Assembly: GCF_000499845.2 (NCBI RefSeq)
Contig: NC_023753.2
Location: 9,067,791 to 9,131,790 of the forward strand
Source: Phaseolus vulgaris
Taxonomy: Eukaryota; Streptophyta; Magnoliopsida; Fabales; Fabaceae
Direction: 5' to 3'
DNA length: 64,000 nt
Shown here: piece after piece, positions 11,201 to 23,900 of the stretch
How the letters are laid out: every line of letters begins with the position of its first letter
Numbering within the stretch: the first letter of the stretch is position 1
Position numbers and translations under genes: made by a program
The notes under the pieces: model-generated
Database searches by the model: none
Seen by the model: the letters and a program-made list of their open reading frames with translations, nothing else
What the model was told of the DNA's origin: nothing

Positions 11201-14200
11201 GTACGGAAGGCATAATTATTTTTCTTTTTTCTGTCAACTAGTTATTGAATCCTCATATATAATATGGATATTTCTATTTAGCCAACATATATAGGAAGTC
11301 TTGAGCAAACCTCACTTCATGAGATAGCTGTTGAGGTTGAGACCCTAAAGATGTTACAAGAGTTTATCATAAATTTAATATTGGGCCATTCATTTGTCCT
11401 AGTAAAAAAGCTACTCACCTATAGATATGGCTGGCTAAAAATAAAGCTTTTTAAGGCTTGGGTAATCCTCACCTCATGAGCTAGCTTTTGGAGGTTTGAG
11501 TTCAGTCCAGTGCAAATTCAAGATCTTTCATCCATGCTGTAAGAATATTATGATTTTTAGGTTAGAAACCTTATTTATCTTAGCTGGTAACGGCAATATA
11601 CAGCTAATAGTTGACCTGATTATTTGTATGAAGTGAGTGACTCTGGGTATATCCTGTATTATATATACCTTATATCAATCTGGTATTTTTGAGAACCTAC
11701 TTACTCTCATTTCTTACTTCTCTATGTAAACCTTATCATTATGCTTAATTGTTATTTTTTACTATTCTCTTGCATGATATTTCGTGGGTCATGCTGATCA
11801 ATTATTTTATAAATTTTTTCCAGGCTTTGCATTTCTTGCTTGCAAACCGCTTGGAACCTTATTCATTTACTTGGAGAGTCAACTTTTACTGTAAGTAATA
11901 AATGGAAGATTAATTTTTGCCATGTATTCTTTTGTTCTTTTTATTCTTTTCTAGTAGGAGTTGCATGGCTACTCCTGTATCACTTTATGTTTGTTTAGCA
12001 GTGTACTACCTCTAGACTCAAATATAAGCAAATTTAATTATTTTCAGATTCATTAAGAATAAAAGGTGAGTTAATTTAATATTTTTGTTTTATACAATAG
12101 AGGTGCTTTTCTAACTTTTCTAAATTACCCTCATTTGTATTTATTTAGTTGGATGTTTTGATTTCAAGGTAACGGTATTTTTTAATAGTAGTATTAAATA
12201 TGCTTTGGGAATTTAAATTTTTTTATATTTAAGTCTACCAAACATTTGCTTATGAGTCTAGGGGATGTATCTTATGTGCTGATACACATTTTCTCTATGT
12301 ATTTTAGGCTGAACAAAAAAGGTTAGCACTTTGTGCTGCTTTGTTTCTACCTCTTAGAAATACCACTTACAAAGAAAAGAAAGCAAAGAAGGTATATAAA
12401 CAAGACTTTTTCTACATGCTAGTACTATCTGTGATTTGTCAACATTAAGCGGCAAGTAACTATGAGCTCTGGGATTTGAATTTAGTAGTTTAAACATCTA
12501 GCACAATATGTTGTTGTTTTGTGAAGGAGTTATTTGTATGCCAGTTATCAAAGGTTAATGGAGGAGTTATTTGTATGCCATCTGTTCTAGCTTCCCAACA
12601 GTTGGCAGACATTCTAACCAGTTGAATGTTTTACCCTAATTCTGAATTTCTTGTAAGCAAATTGGACGTGTTGGATATGTATGCACTAACTTGAGGGGAG
12701 GTTGTGGAAGTTTTTAGGGATATTTCAGATTAATGAATCCTATAACCCTTACAATAGCGATCTCATTCTTGTCTTTTCTGTTTAGTTTTTCCTGATGTAT
12801 CTATCTTTTTTTTTTTGTTTAATTTGAATTGTAAACTGACTGGTTTGAAAATCCCTAACCAACTCTGCATATAAATCTCAATCTCTGTAAATCTGAATGA
12901 ATATGAAATAAAGTTATCTTTCTTCTTCTAAACTAGAAAATAAGACAATATTGTCTTAGTACCTGCATTGCAGATTGCAGGCACTTCTAGTTTGAAAAAA
13001 GCATTTAAAAATAATTATTTGAGTGGAGCTTAGCCAGTCAAGCCTTGATCTAAAAGTTAGTTACTGTGTTCATCAATTTGGACAGTTGTCTTGCGCTCGT
13101 CTCAATTCCTCCTCTCCTTAAGATGGAGACTAATATATTTGCTGCATCTGATCATTGTACCATGTGTCTATTCATTCAATTATATTTCAAATAAAATGTT
13201 GCTTCAATAGCCTTATATTGGATTCTAAATTATAGATTCCTGTTGTCAATCATATTATCCGGGAGTCACTTAAACGGAAAGCTAAGGATGCAGAAACGGT
13301 CAGTTTTCTTTCTTTTTAGCCTTCTTAAGATCCAAAGGATGTATAATTACTTTTATAATGTTACTTATTTTTTGTATTATTGACTCTTGTTGATAATTTG
13401 TATTGATATTTGCATTTTTTCCTCAAAATCTAGGTGCTTAACTTACACCAAGCATCACATAAATTCTTGTCGTTGTTCCCTTGTCTTGCATCTGATGAAG
13501 ATGTCCAAGTTGTGGATCATGATTGGATGGGAGACTTGGTTGATGTCCCTGTCTATTCTAGAGTCAGGGTACTGACAGGTATAGTTTTCTTGCTTTGCCA
13601 CCAAGGTTTTGCATTTGCAGTGTGCTGTTTTTGGATTGTTAAAAATCTAATATAGAACCTTTTATGGACCTTCACCGAACAGCTTAAGCTTTTTGGAATC
13701 GTTTGTTCATGGCATGACATGGTAATCACAGTGAGCCTCTATGACCAAATGGTCTAGATTTTAATCTCTGTTTCCCATTCTTCTAATAAAAAGGTTAAAT
13801 TCCAGAGCATGGCAGCCAGGCCTGGGCATTGTCCATGTCCCAAGCCCAAATGGCTTTTTAGTAAAGGGACATGCTAAACATTAATATAGTAGCTTAAGTT
13901 TTTTGGCATAGTTGTTTAATGACAAATATCTATTGTTGACCTTAATCTTCATTTATAGTCATTTCATGTTGACATATTGTGCTGTAGACAGTAGTTTTTT
14001 ATGTTTCCGGATGTTGCAGTTTCAATTGTACTATTGGATTTGTAGTAGAAAGTAACTAAAGCCTACAGCCCATATTTCCTTATATTTCTTTTGCAGTCAT
14101 ACTTTACCTTTTAAGAAGACATCAAAAGTTTTTAAGCACTTCACTAGATTGTGTCAATAAAAGAAAGAAACAGAAGTTTAGGGTTTTCCTTGAAATATGA

Positions 14201-15355
14201 TGGCTGAATTCAATGTTGTGATACTGCATTGTGTGCGATTTTTGCCTGCTCTTCCATATGCTTGTATAGGAAGTTAATGCTAAGCTATTGTGCATTATGA
14301 ATTGTATCTGTTATGGCTGAGCTTTTTATATTTTTTTCATTTAGGGTTTCTCTTGAGAGAGCTCAAAGATTTTTGGCGAGTTGCACTGTTGATATCCACT
14401 ATACTACATCCTATTGACATTGAAGATGGACCCTCGCTGCTGGACAAAAGAAGAGACCTGTTTAATACTGTGGATAATTCTATAACCAAACTCGGTGAGC
14501 CTAGTGTCTCAATTGTCTATTTTGTGATGTCTTAACTTTTAGTTTCAGTACCTTCTTGTTTTTGTGCTTTATATCTTTTTAAGAAGGCAAATACTTGTTT
14601 GTCAACTATATTCATACAAATTATCCTGTCCTTGTAGAGCAGTTGAATTCTATTTCTTTTTGTATTATATCTGAACTTGTCATATGTGTTCCTTTGATCT
14701 GAATAATTGAATGTTCATTTGGGTAATCATCCTTTTCTTATTTTTCCTTTGGATTTGGAATTTGGAAGTTTTCTTCTAGTATAGGAAAACTTTGCACTTG
14801 CCCCTGATGCTGCAAGCCTGCGGCTGTTTTAAGTGACTGTCTGTTTCAATGAGAATGAAACTATATTGTGGTACAAAGTATAGTTTACACTAGAAAATTA
14901 TAAACAAAAAACTGCTAGGGTAATAGGGAAAAAAGACATGATTGTTTGTTTATCATGTGGCACAAAAGCGTGTTTGACAAGAGGTGTGTTTATTTTGTAT
15001 GCTGCTGGCGCCACTCAAGTAGTTTGCTATGCCTCAAATTACATTTTTTAACTAACACGTTTTCGTGGATAGCAGGCCTTGAGAAGGTATGGGACGTCAA
15101 ACAATTGATCAATGGCAAAGATGTTATGAATACCTTAGAGCTTAAAGGAGGACCTCTTGTAAAGGAGTGGGTAAGTCAAATACTTTGTTTGGTTTATAAT
15201 GCATTTTCATTCGCTGCCTTGAAATTTGAGATTTTCATTTTCACTTGCAGCTGGATAAAGCAATGGCTTGGCAACTTGCCCATCCATCTGGAACTGCAGA
15301 GGATTGCATTGAATGGTTGAGAGAAACAAATTCTAAGCGTGCTAAGTTGCAGTGA
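8299..15355 (+). CDS. CCA-adding tRNA nucleotidyltransferase
   Basis: Fifteen exons: 8299-8676, 8758-8888, 9410-9527, 9905-9960, 10199-10248, 10328-10426, 10550-10659, 10809-10936, 11824-11890, 12308-12391, 13236-13298, 13434-13578, 14345-14494, 15076-15170 and 15251-15355. All have GT-AG borders and compatible phases. The product is 592 residues from the first ATG, 577 from 8344 and 512 from 8539. It adds CCA to tRNA 3' ends in nucleus, cytosol and organelles. Visible class II motifs: GGWVRDK (120-126), the metal-binding DID (134-136), RRDLTINSLFYN, DDPLRVLRAIRF and SRERIGTE. The first 80 residues lack Asp and Glu and are rich in Ser, Arg and Leu, like an organelle transit peptide. The catalytic body begins at the third ATG. 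Introns hold a Stowaway MITE and two TRIM relics. The family call is firm; the start used in vivo is not known. Confidence 0.93.
11295..11545 (+). mobile_element. Decayed TRIM-like repeat in intron 8
   Basis: Two related stretches occur in direct orientation, near 11300-11345 and 11457-11505. Both contain a CCTCAC-TTCATGAG-TAGCT-type core followed by GAGGTT-TGAG. This layout matches the repeated ends of small terminal-repeat retrotransposons, and a weak primer-site relic follows the first copy. It is strongly decayed, so boundaries are approximate. Confidence 0.4.
12006..12267. mobile_element. Stowaway-type MITE in intron 9
   Basis: The left end reads CTACCTCTAGACTCAAATAT and the right end, reversed, reads CATCCCCTAGACTCATAAGC. 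These are inverted repeats of the Stowaway (Tc1/mariner) class. Both sides are flanked by TA (12004-12005 and 12268-12269), the expected target duplication. The 262-bp body is AT-rich and non-coding. Confidence 0.8.
13637..13924 (+). mobile_element. Degenerate TRIM in intron 12
   Basis: The 5' terminal repeat is about 13637-13719 and the 3' repeat about 13872-13924. Both share TAATATAG, then AGCTTAAG and TTTTTTGG, and end in TGACA. Directly after the first repeat is a corrupted initiator-methionine tRNA primer site (13720-13737). A purine tract (GTAAAGGGA) precedes the second repeat. There is no coding capacity. The order of LTR, primer site, purine tract and LTR defines a TRIM. The 3' repeat is shorter, probably by deletion. 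Confidence 0.7.
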
Positions 15356-17149
15356 GGTTGATTGCCATATCGATTGTATATTCCCTCTCATTTTTTGGAT
15401 TGAGAGAACCTGCGTTGGATGAAGGAAACTTACCCAGCTGGCTGTGACTTGAGATGATACCGGGAATGCTTCAAACATTCTTTGCTTGAAGTTGCTCAGA
15501 CACTCGCAACTTTTATAAAGGCGGAAGCAGTTCCTACTGACTTTTAGGATGTAAATGTACGCCCTGGTAAAATATAATTATTTATTTATTGCTAATTGTG
15601 CTAGAATGGGTGAAAATCTCATAGCCTTGTTTTGGTAGCCTGTATCTTGTTCAATGGTATTTATATTCCTATTAGGAGTCAAGTAACCATTGTGTCGTGA
15701 TAGTAATAAAACGACATCAATACCGTAGCCCCAAAGGTTACATTTTGGATGAAGTTACTTTGGGTGGTGGTGGTGGATGCATATTGATGGCAGTAGCGGA
15801 GGGATGAGTGGAAGGAAAAGTTATTTCGTTTTATTTATTTATTTATAAAAGTTATAAAAAAAACAGAAATGAAACATAAACAATGGATATTGCTTCTCTT
15901 GTTTGTTTAATATTGATTTCCTTCTCTTCCAATATGGACTTTATATTATATAACAATAACAATTCTTTTGCTTACTATTTTGTATTTGCAAATTTCATCC
16001 TAATCTGTTGAAATGAATATTGTTTATTTCAATTAATTCTGTTCCCTCTTTTCAGATAATAATAGAATGAAATAATTCTCGTGTACTATTGTTAAATATT
16101 TAAATAATTTTATTCTATTTCACTTATTCTCCAGGTCTTGCAGATTAAAATTATATTTCACTTATTTATATAACTTGTGTCTACATCTTTGTAAATTTAT
16201 ATAAATACAAATTTATGAATCTAGATTATTTAATTAGTGAACTAAGAGTTATTATTCATTTGTTTTAATTTGGCTGTCTAACTTCTTAAAATAGTTATTT
16301 TAAAACTCTTTGACTGAATTTTATTTTCAATAATAAGTTTTTCAAATCAAAGGCCTTATACATATAGTTCAAAATTATGTTACTTTTATTGAAAAAAGGC
16401 TAATGTAAATTGGGTTCTCGTTAACATTTTGGATCCAAATTCTTCCACTTTACTAGGGTAATTGCATTTTGCACCCTCATATATTCATGTTGCTTCTCTA
16501 TAAAGATTAACTTTTCAATTTTATCATATAAGAATATGTATTTTAGAATATACAATCTGAGATATGTATTTTGTATTTCAGAATGCATATATATTTTAGA
16601 TTGTACTTTCTTGAATATAAATTTTTAAAAATTTTATTTATGTTTTAAGGTTTTTATTAAGACAATATGATATTTTTTAACATAAAATAAATTTTATTTA
16701 ATATAGAATTTAATTTTTTTTATACAAAACTTATATATTTTTAATGCAGAATTGTTTTTTATTAATAATAAAAAAATTTCATAAATTAAATAATTACAAT
16801 ATTTCTATAAATTAAAGTTAATGTACAATATAATTTGAAACTTAAGATAAGGAAAAATCTAAGTACATAAGAGAAGTATCTAGGTACTATGTCTGGTCAC
16901 GTCGCAAATAACATGTGGACGTTTATTGTAGACTATCCTCTTATTTGTGATGTCATGGGCCAGCTATAGTGCATTCTAGATTCTCTCACATGCCTACTGT
17001 TAATCATGTGTTACTGGATGTTGGCAATCATCCTGAATATGTCTTGCTTTCAGTGAATTGACATGAGTTACTGAATATATTGAAATAAATAATTATGATA
17101 AATAAAGATATATAAAAAGCTAAATTACTCATTCTAACGTAAGTCATGT
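15356..17149. other. CCA gene 3' region and AT-rich spacer
   Basis: The first 300 bases are the probable 3' UTR of the CCA gene. From 15800 onward the DNA is AT-rich with no coding frame. Around 16540-16620 there are several short variants of a TTTCAGAATGCAT-like word, which recurs at 19440-19900. No complete element could be delimited. Confidence 0.4.
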
Positions 17150-18260
17150 CTTATCATCATCTGAACTATGCAGCTGACGGTCAATCTTCCTTCATCCCAT
17201 GAAGTATGTAGGAGTGCAACAAATATGAATCGACGTATGTATCCGGCTGCACACATAGATGAATGTGTATATCACACCCGTGACAAGGTGGTTGGTAAAG
17301 TGCAACAACTTATCATCTATTACAACCACAACATCGTCCTCATATGCAACAAAAGGTTGATGAACCGTTTGCTAATATTCATATTGTTACAAGACACGCT
17401 TGGACAAATGACAATGAATGCACTATCCATACAGATGTATCTGAAGAACATCAATATCAACTTGAATGATCTACTGTAACAATGATCTTTGTAAGAATTG
17501 TAGATCATACCATTATGGGTGAGACCATTTAAATAAATGTGTACAATGTCAACTATACATATATATGTATCACGCAGACGAAGGGTGAACCTCTTAATAC
17601 TGGGGATTCATATCCTTTTTTCCCATTCTTGGAAAGTTCTCATATATTAAGACTTGTTGCAATTTGAAGAATACAATATTCATGTATTTAATTGGACATA
17701 AATCTAAGTGGTTCAGATAATGTATATTATTTACTTGCAAAAGCGTGATATAACTACCAAATTGTTTTTTGTGCACAAAGCATACATTTCTTGACTGGTG
17801 AGACATGTGGATGAGTGTAGCAGCACCCCATGAGTACCCATCACACATGCACAAATTACTAAACACCTACAAGTATGACATATTAATAGATGTTGCACTT
17901 TGATCTATAAAGATTGGGCATCTCACAAGATGCAACAAATAAACTCAAGCTCCAAACCCCCACCTTTGGTCGACGTAATATTTCTCATAGACCTTTCATT
18001 GCCAACTAAGCCTGACATGTGCACCACGATGCCTCAACTATGTTGTCACACCCAAATCCAATTTAAGAAGCTTTACGAACAATGTATGATGTGAAATCTA
18101 ACGTTACACATCCACAAAATTGTTCCATGGGATATATAGCAACACAGACACATCATCTAACATGATGGTCATCTAACCAATGAGAAGGTGAAAAATGTTG
18201 GTGTCCCGATGTCACTTTTTCATAAAGGTTGATATGAGACCCTTATCAGCAGTCTCATAA
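17150..18260 (-). pseudogene. Decayed plant mobile domain (PMD) gene
   Basis: Read on the minus strand, three segments in the right order match the plant mobile domain. This domain is found in MAIN/MAIL1-like proteins, in the mis-named serine/threonine phosphatase 7 long-form homologues, and in related transposons. Near 18190-18140 there is FHLLIG then MTIMLDDVSVLL, resembling the FHLP-GE-TITLEDV block. Near 17930-17880 there is a YLLHLVRCPIFIDQS-like stretch. At 17866-17594 there is GYSWGAATL followed by LLQ and YENFP. The frame is broken many times by stops and shifts. It is not functional as it stands. Whether it came from a mobile element or a host gene copy cannot be decided here. Confidence 0.7.
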
Positions 18261-18731
18261 TTGATGTTTTACTAAAACAATAATCCAAAGTTAAACACGA
18301 CAACCTTGATCTATGGTTGAGGGATCCCAAGTTTACTTAACTTGTGTCCATGTGATGCCAGTTTTAATTCCTCTCAATCCTAAAATAAATATATCAATGT
18401 TTATAACTATAAAAAATAATAAATGAGCAAACATAATGTCATTAATTGAAGGTTTTATTTCTTATGTCAATCTCCCACAGTCTTAATGCATGTCAGAAGG
18501 TCTATCAGGAATCCTTGTTGCTCATCAAGTCTTCCTGTAGTTTCATGCAAGACATCACCACTAATGTCAATGAAAACTTCTTTATGAGCTTTTCTATGAA
18601 CTATGTTATTGGTCTCTATCTAGATTGCCTTAAGATGTATCACTTCTAGTTCTATACATAATTGCCAAAATTTCTTTATTAATAAACTATTTTTGAAAAA
18701 AAAATAATTTTGAATTTACAATCCATATTAA

Positions 18732-19420
18732 AGGATATGGATACAAGAGTTATAGAAGGATGTTAAATATTAATTGTGTCTTTTCTAATTCTTAGTTGTT
18801 TCTCTTTTTGTCTATGTATGTTATGATTCTAGTATTTATTGATTGATTCTTTCTCTCTTTAGCTAGACCTAGAATGAGTCTATTGCTTGTATATATTCAG
18901 ACTATTTCTCATATCTTTTGTTCATCTTTGTTCTCTTTTGTTCATCTCTGTTCTCTTTTGTTCATCTCTATTCTCTTTTGTTCATCTATGTTCTATTAAA
19001 TAATATGCTATCAGAGCTCTGGTTGCTACATTTATCCATGGGTAAAGTTGTTGACCCCTCACAAGATCTTTGTTCACCTTAACATGTTAGTTCATCAGAT
19101 AATTCATCATTGAATAGAGTTTGCTCTCTCGTTACACAACAAGAGAGGCAATTTTTTGGTGATCAATCCAAGACAATGATTCCTACTAGCAAAGGAAGTT
19201 ATAAAAACAATGCTACAACCTATGACAAAGGTGGTGGATACGAAATAGGAAGCTATGGAAGAGGGTATACTTCCAAAATTTGCAGTCATTGTGGAAAGAC
19301 AAAATAAAGGTCATTCACCTCTATAAAGATAAACAACTAAGAATTAAAAAAGACAAAATTAATATTAGCATCCTTCTATAACTCTTGTATCCATATTCTT
19401 TAATAATCATTAATGCCTTT
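18732..19420 (+). mobile_element. Copia retrotransposon relic with an inverted arm
   Basis: A putative LTR-like segment starts near 18761 (TGTTAAATATTAATTG) and runs to about 19004. It is followed by a corrupted Met-tRNA primer site, GCTATCAGAGCTCTGG (19007-19022), where TGGTATCAGAGC is usual. A gag remnant at 19110-19307 ends in CSHCGKTK, the start of a CCHC zinc knuckle, then a stop. Immediately after, 19321-19410 is the reverse complement of about 18732-18815, so the relic is flanked by inverted arms about 90 bp long. That is not a normal element layout and suggests a rearrangement. Confidence 0.65.
18908..18992. repeat. 20-bp tandem repeat, about four copies
   Basis: The unit TTCTCTTTTGTTCATCTCTG is repeated about four times with single-base changes, inside the LTR-like part of the copia relic. 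Pyrimidine-rich tandem repeats of this kind are common in copia LTRs, just upstream of the primer site. Confidence 0.85.
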
Positions 19421-20904
19421 TCAGATCCAAAAATGCATTGGAGAATGTACAATCCTGAATGCTTGAATACAACCCATAATGCACAATCTAAAATGTACTT
19501 TTTGATGGGGAAAAACGCACGCGGAAGCAACACACAATCACAAATCAACTGCAGAAAATAAACAACATAAGACTTAACATATTTTATTACAAGCACAAAG
19601 ATCTCTTAAATAGAGATTATAAATGGGACACAATAATTAAGCTGACTCACTAAAACATGGTGTCTAGTCAGCTTAACCCAATTGGTCATGACTTCACACT
19701 CAACACTTTTGAATCTGTAAATGTGTTATGGAATTTCCATTTCATAATATATAAGATATTTCAGATTGCACATTCTGGAATGCATCTCCAGATCTAAAGA
19801 TGTATTATGTTTTGGATTGTGCAATCCAAAATGTCTTAATACATTATGGATTTTACATTCTGGAATGCATTTCTAGACACAAAAATACATTATTAGAATG
19901 TACAGAAAAATTTAAAACTGGTTCTAAATTATGTAATTCAAAACCTTCTTAGATCGGATCATCCACTATCAGTGAACATATAGAGATTCACAAAAGTCAA
20001 CATTTTCAAGTGACATGACGGAAAGCTTGAACGACATATAAAACAAGAGTGAGGCAAGGAAGATGAAGTTAAGAAAAAATAAATAAGATTGTTTTTTTAT
20101 AAAATATGTGTTATTTCATTAAACATTTTTTTCTTTCACCTTCTATAAAATTCAAATAAGACAAAAAAAAATTTATTCTTCTCTTTTTTATTTTCTTCCA
20201 TATTAAATTATTTTTAAAAATATCATCTTACTTTTCTTTTCCTTGTTTTATTTTTTTTCTAAACCAAAATATCCTTATTTTACCTACATAATCTGTGTTA
20301 AAGAACAATAGGTTGGGTTTGATCTTTCGAAAATTTATGATATTACAAGTGAAGTTTGAGTAATTTTATATTGGTCCAATCTGATTTAATACGTCCCCTT
20401 TTACACGACGGTATTTTCTTTATATACGAATCAAGGAAAATGTGTGGAAATATATTAAACCTTACGTTTAGAGAAAAAAAGTAACCAACAACAAATTTTC
20501 TTGACTTGAACTAATATATTTTGCATACTTTCTATCAAGATAATTTTATTTTATAAAAAAATATATATTATAAAACACTTGTTAATTTTAATTTATTTAT
20601 CATTTGTATAACTTAATTTGTACACACAATATCTAAATTTAATAGAAATTCCGAGGGAGTTTACTTTAGTCACGTCTCATGTACCGAACCAGCCATGGTA
20701 AGGTCATATTTTGAATAGTAAAGTGAAATTAAGTTTAAGTTTTGATCCAATCCCATTATGTGATCCGATCTGATCCGTGAGAAATGAAAATTAAGCATGC
20801 AAAGTAGGAAATAGTGGTTAGAAAGTTGAAAGGCGGAGAACAGAGTTGGAAGTGTTGTGTTGGGTCGTGTCGTGTTGGGATCCGACACAAACTAACGAGA
20901 GAAC
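19421..20904. other. Repeat-rich spacer and PDI upstream region
   Basis: From 19440 to 19910 variants of ATTCTGGAATGCATTTC recur in both orientations, interleaved with unrelated sequence (19500-19720) that may be a separate short insertion. From 20040 the DNA is AT-rich. The last 250 bases, before the ATG at 20905, should contain the PDI promoter and leader. No core element is convincing. Confidence 0.4.
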
Positions 20905-23900
20905 ATGAGGATGAGGGTTTCGGTTGTTTTAAGTGTTGTGTTGTTGATCCAGTTTTGGCCTGGTGAAGCTGAGACATTTTCGGTGGATGGAAGGGTTTTG
21001 ATTTTGGACGAGTCCAACTTCGATTCCGCCATAGCCTCCTTTGATAACATCTTGGTTGACTTTTACGCTCCCTGGTGTGGTCACTGCAAGCGTCTTGCTC
21101 CCGAGGTGGGTGCCCACTATACCCTTCTTTCATGGGTCGCTTCAAGTTTTCCTTTTGATTTCAAACTCTTTCATAATTCTCTTTTTATTTCCCTTTGCTT
21201 GACAATATAGTATGTAATGTATTTATGGAAGCATATGTATCTTGATAAGAGAAATGCCAGCAGGACACTCTTTGATGTACTGTTTCTAACACTCTGCTAT
21301 TGGTTGAAATCTATCTGAAATTGCAAAATTTTGTGGGTTTCACTCCTTATTTAATAAGTGGGAATGAACTTCAGTCATGATTTTGTTGTTTCTAGTGTGT
21401 TATTAGGGCTCCTCGTTTTGATATTGATGGACAGTACATCTCAAGCATGTTGCTCATTTTTTTTTTCTTTAGTGGTTTGTTCGACGAGTGTTGGTTTTAA
21501 ATGTTGCAGCAGCGCTGCTTGTTTCTATTATGTGTGAACTTTGTCAAGATCTCTGAGATAGTAATTGACTTGTGATGTGAGTTTTATACTACATTGCACT
21601 TCATGTTTAATTTTGCTTGACGAGAGATTGACGAGTGTCATTTTATGTTGCATTTATTTGTGAGGATAATGCCTCACCTAGTGGGATAAGTCTTGTTGTT
21701 GTTGTCGTTGCTGCTTGTGTGAGATAATAGCTGTGGTTTTCTCCCTTGCAGTTAGATGCAGCTGCGCCTGTACTTGCAACCTTGAACAAACCCATAGTCA
21801 TTGCAAAAGTTGATGCAGACAAGCATACCCGCCTTGGAAAAAAATATGATGTCAGGTATGTTTCTGCGGCCCAAGAGTTATATGGCTTGATGGAGCTGAC
21901 TTTGTTTCTCAATAACTATGACATATAAGTGTTACTTTTTGGTTCAGCAATTGAGGAGACAAATGCTTGTATGTCATGAATGAACTCACAATACTTCTAT
22001 TCTGTTTCGTAGTGCATATCCAACCATTTTGCTGTTTAATCATGGCATCCCCACAGAATACCGTGGACCAAGGAAGGCAGATTTACTTGTTAGATATCTG
22101 AAGAAGTTTGCTGCTTCTGATGTTTCCATTCTGGATTCAGATTCCGCTGTGAATACGTTCGTTGCAGAAGCTGGCACTTTTTTCCCGGTTTTTATAGGTT
22201 TTGGTTTGAACAACATGCTAATAGAAAAGTTTGGCATAAAGTACAAGAAACAGGCATGGTTTTCTGTGGCAAAGGATTTTTCAGAGGATCTCATGGTATT
22301 GTATGACTTTGATAAGATTCCTGCATTGGTTTCCCTGAATCCACAGTACAGTGAGAGGAACACATTCTATGGACCCTTTGAAGGTTGGTTGATATTCGAT
22401 AATCGAGGTTATCGTGTATAGTTATTTTATGTGCTACTTAGTCCATCTTCACTTCTCCTAAAGATTCATGCCTTTGAGTTGAATTTGACATCCTAGAATA
22501 TGTGCTGCTTTGATAGTGAAATGTTGGTTCGTTTACATTTTTAATAAACATAGACAACGGTAGTTGATTTGTTTGTTCTACTATTTTCTCTAAGTATGGT
22601 TTTTAGACTTCACACACTGTTGAACACAGCTTGTCTTGGTAAAAAGGCTTGATGGACCGAGACCTGTTAGTGTATGTCACAGGTTAATTTTCCTAAAAGC
22701 TGAAGCCGCTTGGTAGAGAATCTAGAATGATTTTTATATACCTTAGTATCTAATACACCTCTTCATACAAGATCCCTTTGGGCTTAAAGCATGGATAATG
22801 CAAATCCTCATTTTATCTTGTGCTTGTGCTGAAGTTTTTACTTCAGTTTGAAGAGTCAAGAATGGTGTTGTCATGGATCAAACTCTAACTACTTGGTCAA
22901 AGAGGAACCGTCTTCCTGTCAAAGACCAACTCTCGTAATGCTAAAGCTGCTACATGGAGTCCCAATAATGATGTTTAAACACTATATTTTGTGATTGTGC
23001 TGACTTCACTTGATTATTTGTCACACCTTATTTAGATATTGGTATTTGGTGAGTGTCTCTATAGAATAAAAAATCATTAGTCTAGTATTTATAATCATCC
23101 ATAACAAATCCATTGTGCCTAATTAGTTGTATTTAATTATTAAATACTCCCTCAGTCCTTATTTAGAATACATTTTCAAGTAATTCACGACCTTTAAGAA
23201 AATTGGTTAATTTAGTTATTTACTTTAAATTTGTATGTTCTTCTAAAATTACTCTTAATATTTTTAAATTAATAATCTTTTTCTGTCCTCTTAAATATTT
23301 CTCACCTAATTCATAAATATTGAGAGAGAATAATGGTTTTTGGGTACCTATTTTCTCCAATCCTATTAACAGGGATAAAGAGTTTGTCTCATTAATTTCC
23401 AGCATTTATTATTGTTAATTAATTGATGGTACTTTAGGGAAAAATATTTAATGAAACAGGCAATTAGTAAAGGGTCTTGTATATAGGAACGGAGGAAGTA
23501 CTTGATCTGATACCCATGAGTGACAATTTAGCCCCAAGTCGCACTGTTTCTTTCTGAAGAGTCAGGTTTGTTTCCCCGTGGATACAGAACTTGTAGTCAT
23601 TAAATAATCTTTTATCACATTTTAAGATATTTTGGAAGCTTTGGAGTAATTATTTTGCTACTTTTGGGTCTGTTTGGCTATTTGGAATTTGGAGTGCATA
23701 GCACCACTATCCAGGTTCTGGAGGCATAAAAATTGTATATATCTATGGAACTAAGCTCTGCTTTTTGTCAGAATTGCTTATGTAAAAGAGTTAACTTGTT
23801 AGAATAAGTTAACTTATCCTTTGTATCACCTATCTACATCTATGTGTAGATCATCATATTTTTTTTATTTCACTACTGATGTAAGTTTCCTTATAAATGA

